From the NCBI GenBank assembly GCA_004296815.1, contig SCVT01000676.1, positions 1 to 20,013 of the forward strand: DNA of 20,013 bases, read 5' to 3'. Below, in pieces: positions 8,075-16,355 of the stretch (positions are counted from its first letter, which is position 1; each line of letters starts with the position of its first letter). The notes below the pieces were generated by a model. It was given only the letters and a program-made list of their open reading frames with translations. It ran no database searches and was not told where the DNA came from. Source of the DNA: Reyranella sp. GTDB taxonomy: Bacteria; Pseudomonadota; Alphaproteobacteria; Reyranellales; Reyranellaceae. Both the position numbers and the translations under genes were made by a program.

Positions 8075-8581
8075 ATGTCGTTGCTCGCACCTCTCCAGAC
8101 CGGCTGCCTGATCGCCTTCGCGGGGCTGTTGCTCCTCGCGGCCTGGCGCGATTTGCGTACCATGCGCATCGCCAACGGTCTTTCCGTGGCGATCGTCGCA
8201 GTGTTCGTCGTCTGGGCGCTCGCCGGTCTGCTGGGCGGCATGTTCTCGGCGTCGAAACTCGGCTGGGCGCTCGCCTGCGGGCTCGGGCTTTTCGCGTTGG
8301 GTGCCGCCGCCTTTGCCGCCGGCATGATCGGTGGCGGCGACGTGAAGCTGATGGCGACCGTCGGCCTCTTCGCCGGCCCGTCGCTGCTTGCCGATTTCCT
8401 GACCGTCACGGCCCTCGTGGGCGGCGTGCTGGGCGTGGCTGTGCTGGCTGGTGCGCCGATCGGTCCGGCTTCCCCGCGCGGTGAGGCGACGCTGCGCGCC
8501 CGGCTGCGTGGTGGCCTGCCCTACGGTCCCGCGATCGCGGCCGGCGGCCTCTGGGTCGCGGCGCTCCGGATCGCGGGCTGA
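8075..8581 (+). CDS. cpaA: Prepilin peptidase CpaA/TadV (A24 family)
   Basis: Inner-membrane aspartic peptidase that removes the leader of the Flp pilin and the pseudopilins. The 168-residue product consists mostly of hydrophobic helices. Both A24 catalytic aspartates are present: Asp26 in AAWRDLRTMRIANGLS and Asp89 in MIGGGDVKLMATVGLFAG. As is usual for Tad loci, it lacks the N-terminal methylase domain of PilD. ATG 8075 is chosen because AAGGG lies about seven bases upstream; an in-frame ATG at 8039 has no ribosome binding site and adds a charged, non-membrane stretch. It opens an operon that appears to run to tadC. Its start region can fold into an RBS-masking hairpin. Confidence 0.93.
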   Translation: MSLLAPLQTGCLIAFAGLLLLAAWRDLRTMRIANGLSVAIVAVFVVWALAGLLGGMFSASKLGWALACGLGLFALGAAAFAAGMIGGGDVKLMATVGLFAGPSLLADFLTVTALVGGVLGVAVLAGAPIGPASPRGEATLRARLRGGLPYGPAIAAGGLWVAALRIAG

Positions 8582-8592
8582 GGGGCGGCGCG

Positions 8593-9606
8593 ATGAACAG
8601 CAAGCGCGTCGTCTTCCTGCTGCTGGCGGTGATCGTCGCCGGCGCGACCGCCTTCCTGGCGCGTGCCTGGTTGCAGGCTGAACGTGCGGCCGTTATGGCG
8701 CAGGCGGGCGTGAAACCGCAGGCCGCGGCGCCGGCCAAACCCGCCGTCCAGGTCCTGGTCGCGCGTAATCCGCTGCGTGCCGGACAGATGATCAAGGCCG
8801 AGGATCTGCGCTGGCAGCCCTGGCCGCAGGGCACCCTGCCGTCGACCTACATCATCGAGGGCAAGCGCTCGATCTCCGACTTCGCCGGTGCGATCGCCCG
8901 CAGCCCGCTGCATGTCGGCGAGCCGGTGGTCGAGAGCGAGCTCATCATGCCGGGCTCGCGCGGCTTCCTCGCGGCCGTGCTGCGGCCGGGAATGCGCGCC
9001 GTCAGCGTTCCGGCGACGCCGACCTCCACGGTATCGGGCTTCATCTATGCCGGCGACCGGGTGGACGTCCTCCTCACCCATACGCTGGTGGCGGTCGACA
9101 ACGACAAGGACAAGCACGACGTCACCGAGACGATCCTGCGCAATGCCCGCGTAATCGCCGTGGATCAAAAGGTCGACTTCGTGCCAGGCGACAAGCCTGA
9201 GCCGGCGAAGACAGCCACGCTCGAACTCACGCCGAAGCAGGCGGAGATCGTGACGCTCGCCGTGAAGATGGGCGAGCTTTCGCTGGCGCTGCGCAGCGTG
9301 CAGAGCGTCGACGAGGAGGGCAACGAGACAGCGACCGACGACAGCCTCGCCGACGCCTCGTACAGCTTCACCCACGACTCCCATGTCAGCCCCCTGATCA
9401 AGCGCGTGGCTCCGCCACCCCCGATCAGGGACACCGTCTTCGTGCTTCGCGGATCGCAGCGCACCAGGCAGGAACACGACGGGACGGTGCCGGCCGAACC
9501 GGCCTCTCCACCGCCGGCCAATGCGACCCCGGAGCCCCCGAAGTCCGACAAGCCACCCCCCAAGACGACTGTCTTCAACAACAACAACCCAGGCGTGCCG
9601 CGATGA
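8593..9606 (+). CDS. cpaB: Flp pilus assembly protein CpaB/RcpC
   Basis: Periplasmic accessory protein of the Tad pilus, thought to act with the secretin and to contact peptidoglycan. The 337-residue product has an N-terminal membrane anchor or signal (about 6-27). A SAF domain follows (about 51-117: VQVLVARNPLRAGQMIKAEDLRW to VGEPVVESELI), then the RcpC/CpaB core (about 125-245) with SVPATPTSTVSGFIYAGDRVDVL. The C-terminal tail from about 290 is Pro/Ala-rich and probably disordered. The start lies 11 bases after the cpaA stop, with GAGGGG just before it. Its last bases overlap the cpaC start (ATGA), indicating translational coupling. Confidence 0.93.
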   Translation: MNSKRVVFLLLAVIVAGATAFLARAWLQAERAAVMAQAGVKPQAAAPAKPAVQVLVARNPLRAGQMIKAEDLRWQPWPQGTLPSTYIIEGKRSISDFAGAIARSPLHVGEPVVESELIMPGSRGFLAAVLRPGMRAVSVPATPTSTVSGFIYAGDRVDVLLTHTLVAVDNDKDKHDVTETILRNARVIAVDQKVDFVPGDKPEPAKTATLELTPKQAEIVTLAVKMGELSLALRSVQSVDEEGNETATDDSLADASYSFTHDSHVSPLIKRVAPPPPIRDTVFVLRGSQRTRQEHDGTVPAEPASPPPANATPEPPKSDKPPPKTTVFNNNNPGVPR

Positions 9607-11576
9607 GCCCCTCCCTTGCACGTGCCTTCGCTCCTTCCCTCTGGCGACACGCCGGATCGACACTCGCGCTGCTGGCGTCGATGGCGCTCGTCGTCCATCC
9701 GTCGGTAGCCTTCGCCCAGGTCGTGGTCGTCGATCCGGATTCCGCCGCCGGCAAGGCGCAGGCCGCCAAGGCCAAGGCGACCGGCAGCAACACCAAGAAG
9801 AGCACGCGCAAGAAGACGGCGACCGACGAGGTTTCTGACGATCTCAACCGTCGTGAGTCCGAGCGCGCGGCGCAGTTCATGCAGGGCCTTTCGGCATCGC
9901 CGCAGGCTGCCGCGCCGGTCGCCGCTGCTGTCGCGGCCGCGACGCCGGCCGTCGAGCCGGCGAAGCCCGTCGTCGACAACCTGCCGCCGACGGTGGCGTC
10001 GATCCCCCCACGTCCGCCGATCGCGAGCGCGGCCCTGACGCCCGAGGTCCAGGTCTCGCGGCCGGTCATGGATCCGCCGCAGATGCCGACGGTGACGTCG
10101 CCTGCCACCGCCGAGCGCTCCAACCCGATCATCCAGGCGCAGCAGACGCCGCCGCAGCCCGTGCCGATCCAGCCGCCGGCGTCGGGCGGTGGCGGTCAAC
10201 CCTCTGTCGTCACCGGCGGCGGCGCGCCCGGCCGCGCCTTCGGCCAGAGCCAGATCGTCCCGGCCCAGCCACCGACCCTCACGCTCGAGATCAACAAGGG
10301 CACGGCGCTGAAGCTTCCCGGGCCGGCCGCGACCGTGTTCGTGGCGGCGCCCGACATCGCCGACGTCCAGGTACGCTCGCCGACCATGGTCTACGTCTTC
10401 GCCAAGAAGCCCGGCGACACGGTGCTCTACGCGGTCGACGCCCAGGATCGCGTCCTGCTCAACACCATCGTGAGCGTCACCTCGCCGCTCAGCCGCATCA
10501 AGGGCGCGCTCGACACGCTGCATCCGGCCAACGGTGTCTCCTACGACAACCAGGGCGAGACGATCGTGCTCTCCGGCACGGTGCGTTCCACTGCCGTCGC
10601 CGAGGACGCACGGCGCCTTGCCCTGCAGCACGTCAACAACCAGGCTGCCAAGGTCGTCAACAACATCCGTGTCGATGCCCCGACCCAGGTGCAGCTTCGC
10701 GTCAAGGTCGCCGAGGTCCGTCGCGACGCGTTGAAGCGAATCGGCATCAACTGGCAGAACATCAACAACTTCGCCCTGGCAGGCCTCAGCGCCTTCGGCA
10801 TCAGCGCCGGTGTCGGTGCGGCGGTTCGCACCGTTACCAACACCGGCGGCGCGGCGACGGGTGCCATCGCGCTGCAGTCTGGCGACCTCAACGGCTTCAT
10901 CGACCTGCTGGCAACCCAGAACCAGGCGACCGTGCTGGCCGAGCCGAACCTGATCGCGATGTCGGGCGAGACGGCGAGCTTCCTGGCCGGCGGTGAGATT
11001 CCGGTCATCGTCCCGCAAAGCGGCACCGGCGTCGCGACGGTTGCGGTGTCGTACAAGTCGGTCGGCGTCAGCCTCGCCTTCACGCCGACCATCATCGGCG
11101 ACCGCATCAACCTGAAGGTCGCGCCCGAGGTCAGCCAGCTCTCAGCCGAAGGCTCGGTGAGCGTGCCGCTGACGGCGACTTCGGTCGTGACGATCCCCGC
11201 CATCAAGACGCGCAAGGCCAACACCACGATCGAGCTGGGCAGCGGGCAGAGCTTCGCGATCGCCGGCCTCCTGCTTGCGACCTCGCAGCAGGACGTTCAG
11301 AAGATCCCCTGGCTGGGCGATGTCCCGGTGCTCGGCTCTCTGTTCAAGTCCGACGCCTACCAGCGCGGTGAGACCGAGCTCGTCATCATCATCACGCCGT
11401 ACTTCGTCGAGCCGTCAAACGGCAAGCTGCGGACGCCGCTCACCGATCGAGTGCCGCCGACCGACGTCGATCGGCTGGTCATGCAACGGATGAACCATCC
11501 CACGCCGCCGCGCCGCGTCGCAGTGGGTCGCGAGACGCAGGCCGTCGGCCCGACGGCCGGATTCAAGCTCGATTAG
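9603..11576 (+). CDS. cpaC: Flp pilus outer-membrane secretin CpaC/RcpA
   Basis: Forms the outer-membrane channel through which the Flp pilus emerges. The 657-residue precursor has a signal peptide with likely cleavage after AFA (38|39). A long Lys-rich then Ala/Pro-rich region follows (about 45-220). The N-terminal secretin domain is at about 224-295 (LTLEINKGTALKLPGPAATV, VFVAAPDIADVQV), then a BON-like segment (about 297-350) and the secretin core (about 365-600). Family landmarks include LAEPNLIAMSGETASFLAGGEIPV and IPWLGDVPVLGSLFKS followed by ELVIIITPYFVEP. It is longer than the roughly 500-residue CpaC proteins I know, the excess being the low-complexity insert. It overlaps cpaB by four bases, and cpaD follows after eight. 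Confidence 0.95.
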   Translation: MSPSLARAFAPSLWRHAGSTLALLASMALVVHPSVAFAQVVVVDPDSAAGKAQAAKAKATGSNTKKSTRKKTATDEVSDDLNRRESERAAQFMQGLSASPQAAAPVAAAVAAATPAVEPAKPVVDNLPPTVASIPPRPPIASAALTPEVQVSRPVMDPPQMPTVTSPATAERSNPIIQAQQTPPQPVPIQPPASGGGGQPSVVTGGGAPGRAFGQSQIVPAQPPTLTLEINKGTALKLPGPAATVFVAAPDIADVQVRSPTMVYVFAKKPGDTVLYAVDAQDRVLLNTIVSVTSPLSRIKGALDTLHPANGVSYDNQGETIVLSGTVRSTAVAEDARRLALQHVNNQAAKVVNNIRVDAPTQVQLRVKVAEVRRDALKRIGINWQNINNFALAGLSAFGISAGVGAAVRTVTNTGGAATGAIALQSGDLNGFIDLLATQNQATVLAEPNLIAMSGETASFLAGGEIPVIVPQSGTGVATVAVSYKSVGVSLAFTPTIIGDRINLKVAPEVSQLSAEGSVSVPLTATSVVTIPAIKTRKANTTIELGSGQSFAIAGLLLATSQQDVQKIPWLGDVPVLGSLFKSDAYQRGETELVIIITPYFVEPSNGKLRTPLTDRVPPTDVDRLVMQRMNHPTPPRRVAVGRETQAVGPTAGFKLD

Positions 11577-11584
11577 GTGCGGTC

Positions 11585-12235
11585 ATGAGATCTGCCATCA
11601 TCGTCCTCCTCGCCTGCGGCCTGGCCGCGTGCTCCAACCCGGTCGCCCAGCAGGCGACCGTCGATACGCGCACCGACGCGATCCGCGCCGACAGCATGCT
11701 CGCGGTCAATTTCGGCTCGCACGGCGGTGCCCTGAATGCCTCGCAGGCCAACGAGCTCAAGGCCATGGTCACCGCAGGCCGCCGCGCGCAGCGCGACGAG
11801 TTCGTCGTGGTGAGCGACGGCACGGGCGGCGCCCTGCAGCAGGCCTACGCGCAGAGGGTCAGCCATACGCTCTCGCAGGCGGGAGCACGGTGGGTGAGCA
11901 CGTCGGTCGACCGCGACATGGCGACCGGGCCGCACACGGTGGTGATCGTGCGCTCGGAATACCTGATGGCGAACAACCGGTGCCCGAACTTCAGTCCGGC
12001 GTCGCAGTGGAACCCCAACGAAGCCCTCGCGCCGAACTATGGCTGCGCCGACGCCTACAACTTGGACCAGATGCTGGCGCGGCCGCGCGACGCAGTAGTC
12101 GGCCGCTCTCCCGGACCGGCCGATGGCACGGTCACGGCGGAGGCGATCGCACGCTACCGGGAGGGCAAGGTCAAGGCGCTGAACACCTCCGGGTTCAGCA
12201 CCCAGGCCGCGACCTCGGGCGGCGGCGGGACCTGA
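11585..12235 (+). CDS. cpaD: Pilus assembly lipoprotein CpaD
   Basis: Outer-membrane-associated lipoprotein of the Tad pilus, believed to assist the CpaC secretin. The 216-residue product starts with a lipoprotein signal: MRSAIIVLLACGLAAC, with lipobox LAAC and the lipidated Cys at 16. The body matches the CpaD family in length and in the ending pattern CPNFSPASQWNPNEALAPNYGCADAYNLDQMLARPRD. This segment contains two further cysteines that could form a disulfide. The pattern SDGTGGALQQAYAQRVSHTLSQAGA in the middle resembles the OmpA-like phospho-sugar-binding fold, an inference only. It sits between cpaC and cpaE with gaps of eight and seven bases, in the expected Tad order. Confidence 0.92.
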   Translation: MRSAIIVLLACGLAACSNPVAQQATVDTRTDAIRADSMLAVNFGSHGGALNASQANELKAMVTAGRRAQRDEFVVVSDGTGGALQQAYAQRVSHTLSQAGARWVSTSVDRDMATGPHTVVIVRSEYLMANNRCPNFSPASQWNPNEALAPNYGCADAYNLDQMLARPRDAVVGRSPGPADGTVTAEAIARYREGKVKALNTSGFSTQAATSGGGGT

Positions 12236-12242
12236 CGGCACG

Positions 12243-13526
12243 ATGTCGACGGCAGCACAGCGCCTCGCTCCAGAGGCAGGCGAAGAGAAGCCCGTTCTTT
12301 CGGCGATGGCCTTCATCGCCGATCCGAATGCGCTGCCGCGTGTCTCGGCGGAGCTCTTCGGCCTTACCATGGGCAAGGGCATCATCCGCGAAGGCAACGT
12401 CGACGCAGCCCTCGCAGTCGGCGAATGGCCGCGCGATCTCGACCTGCTGATCGTCGACGTCACGGGAGCCGCCGATCCGGTCGCCGATGCGGCGGCTCTG
12501 AAGACAGCTCTGCCGGGCGGCTGCCTGGTGGTCGGCGTCGGCAGCATCAACGACGTTGCGCTCTATCGCGAGCTGCTGGCGGTCGGGTTCAACGACTATC
12601 TGGCGCTGCCGTTCGCCGAAGGCGCCGTAACGCGGGCCATCGAACGCGCGATCGACGCGCGCGAGCGGATCGGCGGCGCGCCTGCGTCGGCGCATCCGGC
12701 ACAGCGGGACGCCAAGCCCAGGACGCTGTCGGTGATCGGGGCGCGGGGCGGCGTCGGCGCGACTACGACGGCAATCTCGATCGCCTCGATGCTCGGCACG
12801 AGGCTCGGCGAGGAGATCCTGCTGATCGACTTCGACCTGCACTACGGCTCGATGATGCTGGCGCTCGATCTCGAGGCGATCGACGCCCTGCGCGAAGCGC
12901 TCGACCAGCCGGATCGCATCGACGCCCTGTTCATCCAGCAGGTCGCCCAGAAGAAGAGCGAGTATCTCTATGCGATGGGCGCCGAGGAGCCGCCGACGTC
13001 GAGCTTCCAGGCCCGCCCGCACGCCGCCCACGACTTCCTGCGCTCGGTGCACCGTCGCTTCCGCTGGGTCGTGGTCGACGTTCCCCGCGGCGATCCCGCC
13101 CTGCAACGGCAGCTCATCGAGGCATCGACCGACATCCTGATCGTCACCGACCTGTCGTTGCCGGGCGTCCGCGACGCCATGCGGCTGCAGCAGGTCATCC
13201 ACGACGTGGCGCCCCAGGCCAGCCTGTTCGTCGCCACGGGCGGGGCGATCGACGCGCGGCGCTCGGCCGTGAAGGTCGCCGACGTGGAGCGGACCTTGAA
13301 GCGCAAGGTCGACGTAAAGCTGCCGACCGATCCGACCTCGACGTTGACGGCCGTCAATTTCGGCAAGCCCTTGCCCGAGGCGACACCGAACAGCCCGATC
13401 GTCAAGGCGCTGCGGCCGCTGGTCGCCGGCCTCGAGTCGTTGAGCGCGAGCGGGCCGGCAGCGCCGACGAAGGCCAGGGCGGTGTCGCTGTTCTCGCGGT
13501 TCAAGCTGCCGGCGAAGAAGAAGTAG
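12243..13526 (+). CDS. cpaE: Flp pilus assembly protein CpaE/TadZ (MinD/ParA-like)
   Basis: Cytoplasmic factor that places the Tad machine, in Caulobacter at the cell pole. The 427-residue product has an N-terminal receiver-like domain (about 21-140) ending in GFNDYLALPFAEGAV. A MinD/ParA-like P-loop domain follows from about 161. The deviant Walker A region IGARGGVGATTTA (about 165-177) lacks both lysines of the KGGxGK motif: they are Arg and Ala. This matches the atypical loop known for TadZ/CpaE proteins and suggests weak or no ATP hydrolysis. LLIDFDLHYGSMM (about 203-215) is the Walker A' equivalent and VVVDVPRG the Walker B region. The C-terminus is Lys-rich. It lies seven bases from both neighbours. 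Confidence 0.92.
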   Translation: MSTAAQRLAPEAGEEKPVLSAMAFIADPNALPRVSAELFGLTMGKGIIREGNVDAALAVGEWPRDLDLLIVDVTGAADPVADAAALKTALPGGCLVVGVGSINDVALYRELLAVGFNDYLALPFAEGAVTRAIERAIDARERIGGAPASAHPAQRDAKPRTLSVIGARGGVGATTTAISIASMLGTRLGEEILLIDFDLHYGSMMLALDLEAIDALREALDQPDRIDALFIQQVAQKKSEYLYAMGAEEPPTSSFQARPHAAHDFLRSVHRRFRWVVVDVPRGDPALQRQLIEASTDILIVTDLSLPGVRDAMRLQQVIHDVAPQASLFVATGGAIDARRSAVKVADVERTLKRKVDVKLPTDPTSTLTAVNFGKPLPEATPNSPIVKALRPLVAGLESLSASGPAAPTKARAVSLFSRFKLPAKKK

Positions 13527-13532
13527 GCGGGG

Positions 13533-15350
13533 ATGTTCGGACTGCGGGGCAAGAAGGCAGGACAGGAAGAGGTCGCCGGCGGAGGGGCGCTCGATCGCCT
13601 GGGCCGGCGCAGCGCCGCGGATGTACGGGCCGATGCGGGGCCCCAGGATCGCACCGATCGCCTTGCCGTCGCCGGAGCGAGCCTCGGCGAAACCGTGGGG
13701 TCGCGCCTCCGTGAGCTGGTCAAGGGCGGCATGCCGGCCGGCGAGGTGACACGCCAGGCGGGCGTGCTGGCGCAAGCCCACTTTCGCAACCACGGCGTCC
13801 TGCTGACGCCGCTGGAGCTGCGCGGCCACGTTGCCGATGTGCTGCGTCCGATCCTTCCGGCCACCAGCTTCGATGCGCCGCCGCGTGTCGAGGTGAGCGT
13901 CGAGCCGGCGCCGGTCAGCATTTCAGAAGTCGTGCCACCCGAAGCTGAGCTCGTGGCGGAACCGGTCGCCGTCGTCGCGCCCGACCCATCGGCCGCACCG
14001 CGTGCCATCGCCGCGCCGCGTCCTGTGCCGCGGCCGCCCGAGCCGCCAGTGCGCGCCGACGCGCCCGATAAATCGGCGAGCCATCTGTCGCGCGCCAAGG
14101 TCGACCAGGCCCGCCGCGTGGTGCAGCCCGCGGTCATGTCGCGGATCGACATCGCCGCGGCGGTCAGCCTGCCGCGCAACGAGCTCGTGCGTCAGCTCGA
14201 GGGCCTCGCCGCCGAGGTCCTGGCCGAGAACCGCATCCAGCTCAACCGTCCCGAACAGGCTGATCTGGTCTATCAGATCGTCAACGACATGATGGGTCTC
14301 GGTCCGCTCGAGCCCCTGCTCGAGGACGAGAGCATCACCGACATCATGATCAACGGGCCGAAGCAGATCTACATCGAGCGCGCCGGCAAGCTCGATCTGA
14401 CGTCGGTGACGTTCGAGGACAACGCGCACCTGCTCAACGTCTGCAATCGCATCGTCAGCCGCATCGGCCGGCGTGTCGACGAGGCGAGCCCGATCTGCGA
14501 CGCGCGCCTGCTCGACGGCAGCCGCGTCAACATCATCATCCCGCCGCTGGCCATCGACGGCGCATCGGTGTCGATCCGAAAGTTCGGCAAGCGCCAGATC
14601 GGTTTCGACCAGATGGCGCAGCAGGGCAACATCTCGCCGGCGATGGCGACGGTGATGCGCGTCGCCGCGCGCTGCCGCCTGAACCTGGTCGTGTCGGGCG
14701 GCACCGGCTCGGGCAAGACGACGATGCTGAACGCGCTGTCGGGCATGATCGACAACGGCGAGCGCGTCGTGACCATCGAGGACGCGGCCGAGCTGCGCAT
14801 GCAGCAGCCGCACGTGGTACGGCTCGAGACCCGACCGGCCAACCTCGAGGGCAACGGCGAGATCACCATGCGCGACCTCGTCAAGAACGCGCTCCGCATG
14901 CGTCCCGACCGCATCATCCTGGGCGAGGTGCGCGGCCCCGAGGCGATCGATCTCCTGCAGGCGATGAACACCGGTCACGACGGCTCGATGGGAACCCTGC
15001 ACGCCAACCGGCCGCGCGAGGCGCTGACGCGCCTGGAGAATATGGTCACGATGGGCGTGTCCAACCTGCCGCCCAAGGCGATCCGCAGTCAGATCGCCGG
15101 TTCGCTGCAGATGATCGTGCAGATCAGCCGCATGCGCGACGGCGTGCGGCGCGTCACCCACATCACCGAGGTGATGGGCATGGAGGGCGAGGTCGTCATC
15201 ACCCAGGACCTCTTCACCTACGAATTCAAGGGCGAGACCACCGACGGCAAGCTGACCGGCGCGTTCAAGAGCTCCGGCCTGCGGCCGCATTTCCTGTCGC
15301 GCGCCGCTTACTACGGGCTCGACAAGGTGTTGATGGAAGCGATCGGATGA
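13533..15350 (+). CDS. cpaF: Tad pilus motor ATPase CpaF/TadA
   Basis: Hexameric secretion ATPase that powers Flp pilus extension, and probably retraction, from the cytoplasmic face. In the 605-residue product, the catalytic core begins near residue 202. It has a three-helix N-terminal module, GLGPLEPLLEDESITDIMING at about 255-274, and Walker A GGTGSGKTT at 389-397 (Lys395). An Asp box (TIEDAAELRM), Walker B region ILGEVRGPEAIDLL and the His box GSMGTLHANRP follow. It is about 100-150 residues longer than the core enzyme because of the N-terminal region: a helical segment (about 53-108) and a Pro/Ala-rich linker (about 112-180). The helical segment resembles the N-terminal module at 206-258, suggesting duplication. 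The stop overlaps tadB (ATGA). Confidence 0.96.
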   Translation: MFGLRGKKAGQEEVAGGGALDRLGRRSAADVRADAGPQDRTDRLAVAGASLGETVGSRLRELVKGGMPAGEVTRQAGVLAQAHFRNHGVLLTPLELRGHVADVLRPILPATSFDAPPRVEVSVEPAPVSISEVVPPEAELVAEPVAVVAPDPSAAPRAIAAPRPVPRPPEPPVRADAPDKSASHLSRAKVDQARRVVQPAVMSRIDIAAAVSLPRNELVRQLEGLAAEVLAENRIQLNRPEQADLVYQIVNDMMGLGPLEPLLEDESITDIMINGPKQIYIERAGKLDLTSVTFEDNAHLLNVCNRIVSRIGRRVDEASPICDARLLDGSRVNIIIPPLAIDGASVSIRKFGKRQIGFDQMAQQGNISPAMATVMRVAARCRLNLVVSGGTGSGKTTMLNALSGMIDNGERVVTIEDAAELRMQQPHVVRLETRPANLEGNGEITMRDLVKNALRMRPDRIILGEVRGPEAIDLLQAMNTGHDGSMGTLHANRPREALTRLENMVTMGVSNLPPKAIRSQIAGSLQMIVQISRMRDGVRRVTHITEVMGMEGEVVITQDLFTYEFKGETTDGKLTGAFKSSGLRPHFLSRAAYYGLDKVLMEAIG

Positions 15351-16348
15351 GCAGTGGGCATCATCTCAGCGTCGACCAGGTGGCGCTGCTGGTGGCGGCC
15401 GGAGCGGGGCTGACGTTCATCACGCTCTGTGTGGTGTTCGGCGGCATCCTCTCGGAGCGGCGGTTGCGCGATCGGCTCGAGGATCTCGAGAGCCGGACCC
15501 AGGGCGGGCCGAGCAAGCTGCAGATGGCGACCCTGCGGCGCGTCGACAAGACAGGCCGGCTGCCGACCCTCGACAAGCTCCTGTGGCGCTGGTTTCCCAA
15601 CGCCGGGACGATCCGGCGCAAGCTCCAGACCTCGGGCACCACCATGACGCTCGGCGACTTCGCGTTCATGTCGCTCGCAATCTCGATGGGCATGGCGTTC
15701 CTGCTCTATCTCGTGCTCGATCTCGCGCCGGGTGTCGCGCTCGGCGGATCGCTGAGCATCGGCATCGGCCTGCCCAACGTCTGGCTGGGCTGGAAGGCCC
15801 GCAAACGGGCGCAGCAGTTCAACCTGCTCTTCCCCGAAGCCATCGACCTGATCGTTCGCGCGTTGCGCGCCGGTCTGCCGGTCCAGGAGGCGATCGGCAA
15901 CGTCGCGCGCGACATTAAGGACCCGATCGGCGCCATCTTCCGTCGTGTCCAGCAGGAGGTGCAGCTCGGTGTGCCGCTCGAAGCGGCGCTGTGGCGGGTC
16001 GCCAAGACGGTCCAGACGAACGAGTTCAATTTCCTGATCGTCTCGCTCTCCATCCAGCGCGACACCGGCGGCAATCTCGCCGAGACGCTCGCCAACCTCA
16101 GCATGCTGCTGCGGGCGCGCCAGCAGCTCCGCCTGAAGATCCGTGCCTTCACCTCCGAGGCGCGCACCACGATGATGATCATGGTGGGCCTGCCGTTCCT
16201 CGTCGGCGGCGGTCTGTTCCTGGTTTCGCCGAAATACATCGGCCCGCTGTTCAGCACCGAGACCGGCCAGATGATCGCCGCCGGCGCGGCCTGCAGCATG
16301 GGTCTCGGCATCTTCATCATGAACAAGATCGCCACGATCAAGGTCTGA
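15347..16348 (+). CDS. tadB: Tad pilus inner-membrane platform protein TadB/CpaG
   Basis: Polytopic membrane protein (type II secretion F family) that forms the platform on which CpaF acts, together with TadC. The 333-residue product has a hydrophobic helix near 10-33, a cytoplasmic stretch, a membrane pair near 100-150, and the T2SSF domain (about 165-285: FPEAIDLIVRALRAGLPVQEAIGNVARD, SLSIQRDTGGNLAETLANLS). Two more helices complete it (about 270-330). The start codon overlaps the cpaF stop, so translation is coupled. tadC begins seven bases after it. Confidence 0.94.
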   Translation: MSSGHHLSVDQVALLVAAGAGLTFITLCVVFGGILSERRLRDRLEDLESRTQGGPSKLQMATLRRVDKTGRLPTLDKLLWRWFPNAGTIRRKLQTSGTTMTLGDFAFMSLAISMGMAFLLYLVLDLAPGVALGGSLSIGIGLPNVWLGWKARKRAQQFNLLFPEAIDLIVRALRAGLPVQEAIGNVARDIKDPIGAIFRRVQQEVQLGVPLEAALWRVAKTVQTNEFNFLIVSLSIQRDTGGNLAETLANLSMLLRARQQLRLKIRAFTSEARTTMMIMVGLPFLVGGGLFLVSPKYIGPLFSTETGQMIAAGAACSMGLGIFIMNKIATIKV

Positions 16349-16355
16349 GGCGGCG

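Noticed and set aside
13923..15290. 455-codon minus-strand frame opposite cpaF, and a similar frame at 12195-13829 opposite cpaE
   Set aside because: Both are antisense shadows of conserved pilus genes, with His/Arg/Asp-rich low-complexity translations and no recognisable family.
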